Source: JACKDW01 sp964621785 (lineage in GTDB: Bacteria; Myxococcota_A; Polyangia; Nannocystales; Nannocystaceae). Taken from it: 64,000 nt of DNA. Location: the NCBI GenBank assembly GCA_964621785.1, contig CAZUPD010000014.1, positions 29,058-93,057 on the forward strand, in the 5' to 3' direction. The notes below the pieces were generated by a model. The model saw only the letters and a program-made list of their open reading frames with translations. It was not told where the DNA came from and did not search any database. Made by a program: the position numbers and the translations under genes. Shown here piece after piece: positions 8,200-16,818 of this stretch (position 1 is the first letter of the stretch; each line of letters starts with the position of its first letter).

Positions 8200-9816
8200 C
8201 TAGTTGGCGAGGGGGCCGCGGATGACGGCTGCATACTCGATGTCCGTCGCGGGATAGCTCGGTCCCAGGTAGCAATCGCTGTGGGTGACGGCGAACTCCT
8301 CGGCGAAGGTGACAAACACGGTCGCGGTTTCACCCGCGGTCCCGGTCAACACGACCGCGCTACCGACGGGCGCATCGCTGGGGTCGCTGTCGGCGTATTG
8401 GGCAACAGGATTCACCCGCCGCGCCGCCGTCCCGCATTCGTTTTCGGGCACGAGCTCGCATCCAGGCGTCGCTACGCTGCTCACCTGCAATCCGTCGATG
8501 TCGTAATAGGGCGAGCCGGTGGCGACTTGCAGGCGGATCTCTCCACCCTCCTCGACCGGGATCCCCTGGCGACTTCTGAGATCGAGGGTCAGCGCGCGGA
8601 AGTTGCTCACATCGACGACGTCGCCGACTTCAAACGGAAACTCGATCTCGGGCAAGCACAGGTAAAACGGGTAGGGATCAGGCTCTTCCGACGCGGGGAC
8701 GGTGGTCGTCAGGGCGTAGCAGCCGTCGATACCAGGCTCAATCGCCAGCAGTTCGCGGTCTCCGGTGGGATGCGGACTGTAGGCGAGGCGGTTGACCGGA
8801 TCGATGCGTTCACATGTAGGAGCAACTTCTTCGCTGACGGGTTGAGGGTCGTAGACCATGCTCGGCGCGGCCCAAGGCATAAATGTCCCGCGCTCACCGA
8901 CCGCTCCCAACTGGGCGCGAATCGCCCCGTTGTTGTACTCGTTGGAGCTCGTGATGTTGCCGGGGACTGTGCTCCAGGCAACATCGCCAGCCTGCCAGAA
9001 CACGATTGCGGGATTCATCATGTCGCTCTCGAGCAGCACGGCTTGGCAGGCGGCGTCGGACGGGCCGTTGGGAGAGACTGCAGCGGTGGTACCCGGTGGC
9101 ATGGTCCACGTGAAGGCCTCGCCGAAAACTTGTTCTTGTAGATACAAACCCGGGTTTTGCGACACGTTGAAACAGTCGATCTGGATTTCGGGACGCAGCG
9201 GACGCACCCGCAGGATCAGCTGTTGGTCTCCGCTCGTATTGTGCACATACACATCGGCTTGGATCGACTCGTAGTTCAGCTCGCCATCCCATCCGCCGTC
9301 GTCGGGTGGACTGGTAGCGATACAGGCGAACGTCCCCAGACCCACAGCGGCCATGCGCGCGGCGGGAGCGAGCACCGAGGAGTCGTGCCACGCGCGGTAC
9401 CCCCGACGCATGGCCGGAACCGTCAATGCCCAACACAGCGGCATCAATGGCAATACAAGGAGGTCGGTGGGGTCGGTGGTGATCGACCAGGGCATGCCCA
9501 CAAGTCCCATCGCACGCGACCACAGATCAGCAAGGCCGTGCGAGACATTGATCCCGGCAAATACGGCAGCGACCGCGGCGTGACAGGCCAGCAGGCCGCG
9601 CGTGGTTTTGGTCCGGGTCAGGGTCGCCAGCAGCGAGGGCGCGACCAACATCCCGGCGACATCGCTCAGCTTGCCAGTCAGCGCCTCTGGCAACAGACCT
9701 GCGCCTTTGAGCACATGGTCGTTGAGGGCCATGAGCGACAGAGACATCATCCAGGTCGGTGTCAACAGGGCATGGCTAGGCGTAAGCGGGGCGTTTTTAG
9801 GGGTTTTAGGGGACAT
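8200..9816 (-). CDS. Multi-span membrane protein with large C-terminal ectodomain
   Basis: The start is taken as the ATG at 9816, preceded by GGAGAG at good spacing; the frame reaches back to a TTG at 9864. The 538-residue product has about five hydrophobic segments in its first 200 residues (for example WMMSLSLMALNDHVLKG, LLACHAAVAAVFAGI, LLVLPLMPLCWALTVPAM, AARMAAVGLGTFACIA), then a long exported domain. The first part of that domain (VYVHNTSGDQQLILRVRPLR...DCFNV) matches the lipoprotein at 5956-6471. The rest has paired cysteines (CYAL, FYLCLP, GCELVPENECG). No known family recognised. It lies 48 bases upstream of the VWA lipoprotein, probably as one operon. Two exact TGYANNTRCA elements lie at 9137 and 9242. 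Confidence 0.72.
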   Translation of the reverse strand: MSPKTPKNAPLTPSHALLTPTWMMSLSLMALNDHVLKGAGLLPEALTGKLSDVAGMLVAPSLLATLTRTKTTRGLLACHAAVAAVFAGINVSHGLADLWSRAMGLVGMPWSITTDPTDLLVLPLMPLCWALTVPAMRRGYRAWHDSSVLAPAARMAAVGLGTFACIATSPPDDGGWDGELNYESIQADVYVHNTSGDQQLILRVRPLRPEIQIDCFNVSQNPGLYLQEQVFGEAFTWTMPPGTTAAVSPNGPSDAACQAVLLESDMMNPAIVFWQAGDVAWSTVPGNITSSNEYNNGAIRAQLGAVGERGTFMPWAAPSMVYDPQPVSEEVAPTCERIDPVNRLAYSPHPTGDRELLAIEPGIDGCYALTTTVPASEEPDPYPFYLCLPEIEFPFEVGDVVDVSNFRALTLDLRSRQGIPVEEGGEIRLQVATGSPYYDIDGLQVSSVATPGCELVPENECGTAARRVNPVAQYADSDPSDAPVGSAVVLTGTAGETATVFVTFAEEFAVTHSDCYLGPSYPATDIEYAAVIRGPLAN

Positions 9817-9928
9817 CTCGAAGCTCTCCATCCCGGTAGTCCCGACCCCTGGGATTTGGTTCAACGATTTCTTTTAAGATCGCGGCGTGGGGTGTTTGCG
9901 GCGCGAAAAGTTCCGGCCGCGACAGACG

Positions 9929-10060
9929 ATGGATGTCGACGCCTGGGTGCTCGTGGCTCACGAAAAGATCGCCCAGGTCCGATTTTCCGAAATCGCGCGT
10001 CTAAAAGACCGGCCGGCTTGGCCGCGAAATTATTGTGGATACATTTATTTGGTGGAGTAG
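9929..10060 (+). CDS. Possible small ORF, 43 residues
   Basis: A short plus-strand frame (begins MDVDAWVLVAHEKIAQVRFS, ends CGYIYLVE) lies in the gap between two minus-strand genes. It has no Shine-Dalgarno sequence and no recognised relatives; I note it only because the gap otherwise lacks a gene. It may be chance. Confidence 0.18.
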   Translation: MDVDAWVLVAHEKIAQVRFSEIARLKDRPAWPRNYCGYIYLVE

Positions 10061-10068
10061 GTCGGTGG

Positions 10069-10450
10069 TTCGTGTTTCGGCCGGGGAGCGCAGGCCTGCC
10101 GCGTGTCACCGGTTGTCAAAGGGTTCGCGGAGCGCACCGTACTCAGGTAGAACCTGATGCAGTCGGCGCGACCGCGAACTCGTTGATACTTTCGCTTCTG
10201 GCGTGGGGAGGTGGTTTGTGTTTGGGCGGGGGAGCACAAGCCTGCGCGCCTCGTCAGCCGTCAGGGTCTCGCGCAGGGCCAGAGCTTGGGTCAGACGCTC
10301 GACGTGTGGCCAGTGTTTGGTGGTTCGTGTTTGGCCGCTTCGTGTTTGGGTGGGGGGATCACCAGCCTGCGCGCCTCGTCGGCTGTCAGGGTCTCGCGCA
10401 GCGCCAGAGCTCGGGCCAGTCGTTCGACGCGTGGCCAGTGCTTGGTGAGG
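10069..10450. repeat. Three imperfect direct repeats, about 100-110 bases each
   Basis: Copies start at about 10069, 10215 and 10339 (plus strand), each opening with a version of TTYGTGTTTSGG and continuing through GCCTGCGCGCCTCGTC and a TCAGGGTCTCGCGCAG core. The copies at 10215 and 10339 are close; the copy at 10069 is more decayed. On the minus strand the 10339 copy encodes the C-terminal segment HWPRVERLARALALRETLTA of the M41-like protein. The 10215 copy encodes nearly the same segment (HWPHVERLTQALALRETLTA) but in another frame, after the stop. This looks like tandem duplication of a gene end followed by decay. Confidence 0.8.
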
Positions 10451-10818
10451 AGCTCGCGGATCTCCCGATGAATGCGGCGCGACAGCGAAATCGTCGAATG
10501 TGGATCGGACCCGATGGCCCCGGGGACAGCCAGCTCGGCGAGCCACTGCTGGACCTGACGCAGATCCGTTGTCGCGTGCTCTGGAGCTGGTGCTCCGACA
10601 GCCTTCGACTCGGCCTCGTAGCCCGCGACCAAGATGCCGCACAGCGACCAGATTTCTGAGTCGCGCAGATGGGTGATGGGCAGGTGATGCACCCGGCCGC
10701 TGTAGTCACCATCTTCGCAAATACTGACCGAGGTCAGCGAGAGCGCCCGACAGGGGCGGAGCATGGCGACCACAAAGTGACCAGCCTCGTGGTAGGCCGT
10801 GCGCAGGCGCGGGTCCAT
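10291..10818 (-). CDS. M41-like (FtsH-peptidase-like) zinc metallopeptidase domain protein
   Basis: Start taken at ATG 10818, giving MDPRLRTAYHEAGHFVVAML; an ATG at 10854 is also possible. The 175-residue product carries the HEAGH zinc motif at the position found in the FtsH C-terminal peptidase (AYHEAGHA), followed by GRVHHLPI, a helix with GILVAGYEAES and the segment ATTDLRQVQQWL. This equals the third-ligand region of M41 peptidases (usually ...DLERAT). There is no AAA domain, so it is a stand-alone small peptidase or a derived adaptor. Its last 45 residues lie in the first of three direct repeats; the C-terminal tail (PPKHEAAKHEPPNTGHTSSV) is probably the result of that duplication. Substrate unknown. 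Confidence 0.7.
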   Translation of the reverse strand: MDPRLRTAYHEAGHFVVAMLRPCRALSLTSVSICEDGDYSGRVHHLPITHLRDSEIWSLCGILVAGYEAESKAVGAPAPEHATTDLRQVQQWLAELAVPGAIGSDPHSTISLSRRIHREIRELLTKHWPRVERLARALALRETLTADEARRLVIPPPKHEAAKHEPPNTGHTSSV

Positions 10819-10889
10819 GTGCACATGATAGCAACTTCCACGCAAGATATTGAACATACATGCACTTATCCACGGGCGACACTCGCCGG

Positions 10890-12929
10890 TTATGTGCCGG
10901 TTTTTCGCGCGGACTTGCTGACGCCGGTCGGCTCGTAGTTCGCCGGCAATTCGATGCGAAACTGCGAACCTTTGCCGTACACGCTCTTGGCCGTGATGTC
11001 CCCGCCGAGCATGCGGCAAAACTTCCGCGTGATCGCCAATCCGAGGCCGGTGCCCCCGTACTTGCGGGTCGTCGACGCATCGGCCTGGACAAACGCCTCA
11101 AACAGCTTCTCGAGCTGCTCCGAGTTCATTCCAATCCCGGTGTCGCGGACCGTAAACGTCATCCACGGCTGACCATTGCGTTCGACCCGCTTGACGATCA
11201 GGGCGATGGTGCCGTTGCCCGTAAACTTCGATGCGTTGCTAAGGAGGTTGTACAGGCTTTGGCGCAGCTTGGTCGCGTCGGTGTACATCTCGCCGAGGTC
11301 GTCGCCGAGTTCGAGTTTCAGCGTGTTGGAATTGGTCGCAACGAGCGGGGCGACCACTGCACATACACTGTCGATCAGACGACGCAGGTCAAACATCTCG
11401 GGATCGACCTGCATTTTGCCGGCCTCGATTTTGGACAGGTCGAGGATTTCGTTGATCAGCCGCAGGAGGTGTTCGCCCGAACTGCGAATCTTGATGAGGT
11501 CGGTGTGAAAACTGTTGGCTTCAAACTCGTCGTCGTCGAGCAGTTCGACCATCAGGTTGCTGTAGCCGATGATCGCGTTGAGGGGGGTGCGCAGCTCGTG
11601 ACTCATGTTGGCCAAGAACGTCGACTTAGCTCGGTTGGCGAGCACGGCCTGTTCCTTGGCTTGGCGCAGGGCCGTCTCGCGCGAGCGCAGGACGATGTTG
11701 GCCTGGGCCAGGTTGAACGTCCGCTCCTCGACACGGGCATTGAGCTCGGCATTGAGGGTCGCCATCTCCTTGTTTGCACGGGCCGCCTCGTGGTGCGCTT
11801 GTTGTAGCTGCATCTCATTTTCGACCAGCGCAGTGATGTTGGTACCCGAACCGCGGTAGCCCAAAAATTCGCCATCGGGACGAAACAGAGGTGCGCCGCT
11901 AAGTCGCCAGTACTGACCGCGGTCGTCCTGGACCCGGACGTGGCAGGTCACGTCACTAAATGCCGCCCGTTTGGCCATTCGCGTGTCGAGCTCGGCGATA
12001 AACTGACCTTCCGGATCGGCCAGGTCGCGCCAGCGTTGACCCAAAAGGTCCTGTTCTTTAAGACCGGCGGCGTTTGTGAAGCCGGCCGACACATAGGTGA
12101 ATCGCAGTCCGGCATCCTGCTCCCAAAACCAGTCGTTGGAGACTTCGGCGATGTTGCGAAAGCGTTCCTCCGAGCTGCGCAGCTCGGCCACCACGCGTCG
12201 CATCCCTACCAGAACCTGGCGGAGACGGCCTGTGCCGGCGCGCAGGAAAATCAACCACACGATCAGGACCGAGGCGAGTAACAGTGCGAGTAGGGAACGG
12301 TCGAGGGCGAGGGCACGGACCTGTTGGGTTTTGGCGTCGTCGGTGATCCGCTGCAGGGTTTGGTCGAGCGCGTCGAGCAGTTCCCCGCTGGCATCCCCGG
12401 TGACATAGGCGGCATTTTTAGACACCTGCGGGGCGTTGGCTCCCGGATGGGGTTCTTGTGTCACCGCCTCGGCGGCGGCCAAGTAGCGTTTGAGTTTGGG
12501 GTCGAGGAGGACAGGATCGTCGAAGTACAGCGGACGCAGGTGTGGTGCGAGGCCGTAGGGCAGACCGAGTTCGGGGTTGCCATAGACGATGCCGCGGTGG
12601 AGCATATCGAGGTCGTCGACAGCCGTGCGCAGGGCTTCTCCGTAGATTTCCTGCGAGTGGGCGTCGCGGGCCAAAAACAACTGGGCGGAGTAGTCCGCCA
12701 CCTGCAAGACGAGCACGCGTTGACGTCCGACGACCGCAGCTTGGTTGGTGCTGGTGTAGTCGCGCTCGGCGAGGTAGCGGCGGGCAAAAAAGGCTCCGGC
12801 ACACAGTGCGCCGATCAACAACAGGGTGATGAAGTGACGCAGTTGTAGGCCGCGGACCACAGCGTTGTGTTCCTCGACGAGTGACTGATGAACCTCGCTC
12901 ATGCCAACCCGTACAGCGGGCAAGCCCAT
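10890..12929 (-). CDS. Membrane sensor histidine kinase with PAS domain
   Basis: About 679 residues. Two membrane helices (ITLLLIGALCAGAFFARRYL near 35-54 and LLALLLASVLIVWLIFL near 214-230) flank a periplasmic sensor of about 155 residues. A PAS domain follows (FRNIAEVSNDWFWEQDAGLRF, to about 370), then a coiled coil, then HisKA with the phosphorylation motif ANMSHELRTPLNAIIGYSNL (His near 444). The ATPase domain has NLLSNASKFT, DTGIGM and GGTGLGLAI. No receiver domain is attached and no response regulator gene is adjacent, so the partner is unknown. The start is uncertain: ATG 12929 has AGG upstream; ATG 12902 is an alternative. Exact TGYANNTRCA elements lie at 11358 and 11803. Confidence 0.92.
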   Translation of the reverse strand: MGLPAVRVGMSEVHQSLVEEHNAVVRGLQLRHFITLLLIGALCAGAFFARRYLAERDYTSTNQAAVVGRQRVLVLQVADYSAQLFLARDAHSQEIYGEALRTAVDDLDMLHRGIVYGNPELGLPYGLAPHLRPLYFDDPVLLDPKLKRYLAAAEAVTQEPHPGANAPQVSKNAAYVTGDASGELLDALDQTLQRITDDAKTQQVRALALDRSLLALLLASVLIVWLIFLRAGTGRLRQVLVGMRRVVAELRSSEERFRNIAEVSNDWFWEQDAGLRFTYVSAGFTNAAGLKEQDLLGQRWRDLADPEGQFIAELDTRMAKRAAFSDVTCHVRVQDDRGQYWRLSGAPLFRPDGEFLGYRGSGTNITALVENEMQLQQAHHEAARANKEMATLNAELNARVEERTFNLAQANIVLRSRETALRQAKEQAVLANRAKSTFLANMSHELRTPLNAIIGYSNLMVELLDDDEFEANSFHTDLIKIRSSGEHLLRLINEILDLSKIEAGKMQVDPEMFDLRRLIDSVCAVVAPLVATNSNTLKLELGDDLGEMYTDATKLRQSLYNLLSNASKFTGNGTIALIVKRVERNGQPWMTFTVRDTGIGMNSEQLEKLFEAFVQADASTTRKYGGTGLGLAITRKFCRMLGGDITAKSVYGKGSQFRIELPANYEPTGVSKSARKTGT

Positions 12930-13338
12930 CAACCTGCCCTGAGAGACAACATATCACTGTGTCCGCTCACAACAGCGGCGCAGATCGTGCACTTTTCAAA
13001 AGTATTTCTAGACATGTTTCAAAGGACATGAATTTGCGAGGCGCGAAGCGATTGCCAGGTCCGGTCCGTGTGGTGCCCACGCGAGATCTCCGAGAAGTCG
13101 CGGATGCGAGCCCGTGCGGGTCAATGTAAAAACAGCGCGTTGGTACAGACGATGGATGGGCGTCCGGGACGGTTTCACGATCGCGACGACGAGGTGCGAA
13201 ATTGCGGAAGAACACCAAAAGGACAAACGGTACGGCGTTCTCGAGCCGAGGCCTTGTCCCTTCCTTTAATTATCGTTGCGCCCGCGTTTTCGGGATTGTG
13301 CTCAGGCCCCTGGTGGATATGCTGCAGAAGCAAACACG
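12930..13338. other. Divergent intergenic region
   Basis: About 409 bases separate the minus-strand histidine kinase from the plus-strand YqiJ-like gene. It should hold both promoters, and an AT-rich patch around 12995-13030 is the best candidate. I see no gene, RNA or hairpin terminator in it. A one-mismatch TGYANNTRCA copy lies at 13135-13144. Confidence 0.55.
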
Positions 13339-14100
13339 ATGGAAGAATTTTTTTCTGCTGCTCTCGCCTTCCCCACGGTCCTCTACACAATTCTGCTCTC
13401 GGTGGTGTTCATCTATTGGGGATTTGTGATCGTCGGGGCGCTCGGTCTCGACGTATTGGATTTTGACATCGACGCCGACGGATTGATCGATGGGGCGGCT
13501 GAAGGTGCGGTCGAGGGGGCGGCCGAGGGGGTCGCCGAGGGGCTGGCCGAAGGAGCAGCTGAAGGAGCGGTCGAAGGGGCAGCTGAAGGAGCCGCAGAGG
13601 GGGGAGCCGAAGGGATCACCGGCGGTATCGGGTTTATGAACCTGCTCGGTATCGGCCGCGTGCCGGTGACGGTTGTCCTCAGTCTGCTGATCCTGTTCTC
13701 GTGGGCACTTTGTTATATCGGCATGTCGCTGAGCGTATCGCTCGGAATCGGTGACGGGGTTTTGGTGAGCTCGGGCATATTCGTCGCCTCGCTGTTTGTC
13801 TCGAGCATGATCACCTCGGTTGCGGTACGTCCATTGTTTCCCCTGTTCAAAGTGCACCTGGCGACGCAAAACCGAGATCTCGTGGGGAGGACCTGTGAAA
13901 TCTCGACCGGTCGCGTCGACGGTCGCTTCGGCCAGGCGGTACTCAAAGGCGAAGATGGGGGCGAGTTGCTGATCCAGGTGCGGGCTGAGACCCCCAATGC
14001 TCTGCGCCGTGGCTCGCAGGCGGTGATCCTCGACTACTGCCGCGAGCGCGAGGAGTTTCAGGTCGAGGGCCTCGACAATCTGCTTCCGCCCGGAGCATAA
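13339..14100 (+). CDS. yqiJ: YqiJ-like OB-fold membrane protein with Ala-Glu-Gly repeat insert
   Basis: Start chosen at ATG 13339 (MEEFFSAALAFPTVLYTILL), because upstream codons are not conserved-looking. The 253-residue product has a first membrane helix, the motif FDIDADG, then two membrane helices (VTVVLSLLILFSWALCYIGM and GIFVASLFVSSMITSVAV), and a C-terminal OB-like domain starting near DLVGRTCEIS. This order fits the YqiJ family, found beside flotillin genes in many bacteria, and a YqiK-type flotillin follows here. Residues about 54-95 are a repeat of A/V/L-E-G units (GAAEGAVEGAAEGVAEGL...), an unusual acidic insert between the first helix and the rest. The two proteins probably act together at the membrane; the precise role is not known even for the family. 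Confidence 0.78.
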   Translation: MEEFFSAALAFPTVLYTILLSVVFIYWGFVIVGALGLDVLDFDIDADGLIDGAAEGAVEGAAEGVAEGLAEGAAEGAVEGAAEGAAEGGAEGITGGIGFMNLLGIGRVPVTVVLSLLILFSWALCYIGMSLSVSLGIGDGVLVSSGIFVASLFVSSMITSVAVRPLFPLFKVHLATQNRDLVGRTCEISTGRVDGRFGQAVLKGEDGGELLIQVRAETPNALRRGSQAVILDYCREREEFQVEGLDNLLPPGA

Positions 14101-14433
14101 ACACTCACTTGCTTATGCAACGAGCCCGCCCGCGGGCTCGATTTGTTTAACACAGACGGCGATTGTGAGATCGTCCGGGGGCTCGTACATCGTTTCTCGG
14201 CGAACCCGCATGCGTGCCCCCCAATCATCGGCGGACCGAGACTGTGTCGCGTGAATGTGCACCGGGCGAGGTGCGATTGTTGCAACTACGAAGATATCGC
14301 CCGGCAGTCTCAAGCTCCACAGATCCGACCTGCGCGCGCGGTTTCTGGGTGATGTGCGGGGGCAAGAAAACCTGCTAGTGTTGCGCGCCAAGGGCCGGCC
14401 TGCGGCCCCATTCAACTCGAGGAGTCTCTATAG
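14101..14433. other. Intergenic region between YqiJ-like and flotillin genes
   Basis: These 333 bases hold the terminator at 14121-14148, a one-mismatch TGYANNTRCA copy at 14110-14119 and, at the right end, the AGGAG ribosome binding site of the flotillin gene near 14418. I see no other gene. Confidence 0.55.
14121..14148 (+). terminator. Rho-independent terminator after the YqiJ-like gene
   Basis: A GAGCCCGC/GCGGGCTC stem with a two-base centre is followed by ATTTGTTT, 20 bases after the stop codon. It would end or attenuate transcription before the flotillin gene, so the pair may not be one simple transcript. Confidence 0.65.
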
Positions 14434-16554
14434 ATGCCCCCCGTTCTGTTCGCGATCATCGTCGGTTCCGTAGTGATGTTTTCCTTCGGCGCCATCTACA
14501 TCGTCTTCAAACTCTACCGCAAGGTCGATCAGGGCAAAGCCCTCATCGTCAACAAGATGGGCAAGGAACCCGAGGTTACCTTCACCGGTGGGTTGGTGCT
14601 GCCGGTCGTCCACCGGGCCGAGACCATGGACATCTCGGTCAAGACCATCGAGATCGATCGCCGTGGGCACGAGGGCTTGATCTGTGCCGACAACATTCGT
14701 GCCGACATCAAGGTGACGTTTTTCGTCCGCGTCAACAAAACCAAGGACGACGTGTTAAAGGTTGCGCAGGCCATCGGGTGTAACCGTGCGTCGGACCAAG
14801 AAACACTCGAGGCGTTGTTCATCGCCAAGTTCTCCGAGGCCCTCAAGACCGTCGGCAAGCGCCTCGAATTTGAACAGCTGTACACCCGCCGCGAGGACTT
14901 CAAAGACCAGATCATCGAGGTCATCGGTCGCGACCTCAACGGTTACGTGCTCGACGATGCCGCCATCGACTACTTAGAGCAGACCCCAGTCGAGAAGCTC
15001 GATGCGCAAAACATCCTCGACGCCCAGGGTATTCGCAAGATCACCGAGATCACCGCGATCCACAACGTCCAAACCAACGAGCTCAAGCAAAAAGAGCGGA
15101 TGGAGTTGGGGTCGCAAAACCTGACCGCCGACGAGGCGATCTTCCGGTTTGACCAACAGCGGGCCGAGGCCGAAGCCAAAAAAGACAAAGAAATCGCGAT
15201 CGCCCGCACCCGCGAAGGTCAGGAGGCCGCCCGCGTCGCGAGCGAAGAGGCCAAGAAAACCTTGCTTGTACAAACGGCCAATGAGGCCGAAACCGGGAAG
15301 GCCCACGAGGACAAGGTCCGTGCCATCGCCATCGCCGAAAAGGCCCGCGAACGCGAGATCGGTGTCGAACACGAGCGCGTGGCCAAGGCCCGTCAGATGG
15401 AGCAGATCGCCCGCGAACGCGCCGTCGAACTCCAGCGCATCGAAAAAGAAAAGGCCCTAGAGGTCGAGCGCAAGAACATCGCCGAGGTCGTCCGCGACCG
15501 CGTCGCGGTCGAAAAGACCGTCGCCGAGCAGGAGGAGTACATCAAGGACCTGCGGGTGGTCGCCGAAGCCAAGCGCGTCAAAGAGTCCACCGTCGTCCAG
15601 GCCGAGGGCGAAGCCGAAGAGAAAAAGATCAAGCTCGTCAAGGTCGCCGAGGCCGAGGCCGAAAAGGCCACCTTCGAGGCCAAGCGAAAACTCGTGCTCG
15701 CCGAGGCCAGCCTAGAGGCATCCGACAAAGAGGCCCAAGCCAAGATTCGCCTCGCCGAAGGTATCCAGGCCCAAGAGGCAGCCGCCGGGCTCGCCCAGGC
15801 GCGGGTCAAAGAGGCCGAAGCCGTCGCCAAGGAAAAACTCGGAATGGCCGATGTCCGCGTCAACGAGGCCGAGGCCTCCGCGATCGAAAAGCGTGGCCAA
15901 GCGGAAAATATCGTCCTCAAGGAGCGCCACAAGGTCGAGGCCCACGGGATCGAAGCCGCCGGTATGGCCCAGGCACGGGTCAAAGAGGCCGACGCAGTCG
16001 CCGTCGAGAAGCAGGGGATCGCCAACGCCCTGTCGATCGAAAAACGCCTCGCTGCCGAGGCCGCTGGTTTGGAACTCAAGGCCAAGGTCATGGAGACCAT
16101 CCCCGCCGGTGGACGCGAGCACGAAGAGTTCCGCATGCGGCTCGAGAAACAGCGCGAGGTCCAACTCGCCGGTATCGCGGCTCGGCAAAAGATGGCCGAG
16201 TACCAGGCACAGGTCCTCGCCAAGGCGTTCGCCAACGCCAAGTTCAACATCGTCGGTGGCGACGGCAAGTTCTTCGAGCGCTTCATCCACGCGGTCGGTT
16301 CGGGCCAATCGCTCGACGGGATGCTCGACAACAGCGACTCGCTCAAGACAGCGCTCAGCAGCTATCTCGACGGTTCGGCCGATCTGCCGGCAGACCTCAA
16401 GGAGGTACTCACCAAGTCGTCGCTGACCCCCGACGGACTCCAGTCGCTCACGACCTCGGCTCTGCTCGCCAAGATCATGTCCGGAGCCGGTCCCGAGGAC
16501 CGCGGCAAACTAGCGGCACTGCTCAAGAAGGCCAAAGAGCTCGGGATCGACTAG
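14434..16554 (+). CDS. yqiK: Flotillin/SPFH-domain membrane scaffold protein (YqiK type)
   Basis: 706 residues with AGGAG upstream of the ATG. An N-terminal membrane helix (LFAIIVGSVVMFSFGAIYIVF) is followed by an SPFH/band-7 domain (VTFTGGLVLPVVHRAETMDI ... GYVLDDAAIDYLEQTP) to about residue 200. A very long Ala/Glu/Lys-rich coiled coil (about 225-590) contains repeats such as AQARVKEAEAVAKEK. The C-terminus is a compact helical region. Flotillins assemble in membrane microdomains. The downstream giant AAA ATPase and upstream YqiJ-like protein run in the same direction and probably work with it. Codon use is strongly skewed to GCC/GAG/AAG, suggesting good expression. A one-mismatch element TGCTTGTACA lies at 15263. 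Confidence 0.9.
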   Translation: MPPVLFAIIVGSVVMFSFGAIYIVFKLYRKVDQGKALIVNKMGKEPEVTFTGGLVLPVVHRAETMDISVKTIEIDRRGHEGLICADNIRADIKVTFFVRVNKTKDDVLKVAQAIGCNRASDQETLEALFIAKFSEALKTVGKRLEFEQLYTRREDFKDQIIEVIGRDLNGYVLDDAAIDYLEQTPVEKLDAQNILDAQGIRKITEITAIHNVQTNELKQKERMELGSQNLTADEAIFRFDQQRAEAEAKKDKEIAIARTREGQEAARVASEEAKKTLLVQTANEAETGKAHEDKVRAIAIAEKAREREIGVEHERVAKARQMEQIARERAVELQRIEKEKALEVERKNIAEVVRDRVAVEKTVAEQEEYIKDLRVVAEAKRVKESTVVQAEGEAEEKKIKLVKVAEAEAEKATFEAKRKLVLAEASLEASDKEAQAKIRLAEGIQAQEAAAGLAQARVKEAEAVAKEKLGMADVRVNEAEASAIEKRGQAENIVLKERHKVEAHGIEAAGMAQARVKEADAVAVEKQGIANALSIEKRLAAEAAGLELKAKVMETIPAGGREHEEFRMRLEKQREVQLAGIAARQKMAEYQAQVLAKAFANAKFNIVGGDGKFFERFIHAVGSGQSLDGMLDNSDSLKTALSSYLDGSADLPADLKEVLTKSSLTPDGLQSLTTSALLAKIMSGAGPEDRGKLAALLKKAKELGID

Positions 16555-16744
16555 CAGCCGGTGGGTTTCGCTACACGCGAGAGACCACAGGCTGCGGCAC
16601 CGCCACCCATGCGCACAGTCTATGTATACGCACGTGTTATCTGGAACAACGCCGCCTCCGTGCGGTGTTGTCTCCGGAAAGTGTGTGTACAAACGCATGG
16701 GTCCATGGCGGCGAGCGGCCCGGCGCCGGAGAATTTCGGGTCGA

Positions 16745-16754
16745 TGTATCTGCA
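16745..16754. repeat. Intergenic TGYANNTRCA element
   Basis: TGTATCTGCA lies 65 bases upstream of the giant ATPase gene, in the 264-base gap after the flotillin gene. Two one-mismatch copies lie nearby at 16623 and 16682, so this spacer holds a small cluster and could be a regulatory region. Confidence 0.6.
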
Positions 16755-16818
16755 CTAAATCGAGCCACGGACCGGCCTTCGGCCGACCCGGGGCGATGCG
16801 CACACGGTAGGTAGTCCC

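Noticed and set aside
9157..10659. Plus-strand frame of 500 codons across the end of the 8200-9816 gene and the repeats
   Set aside because: No family features; both ends lie antisense to better-supported genes.
15393..16346. Minus-strand Ser/Ala-rich frame in the flotillin gene
   Set aside because: The low-complexity sequence is the complement of the GCC/GAG-rich coiled coil.
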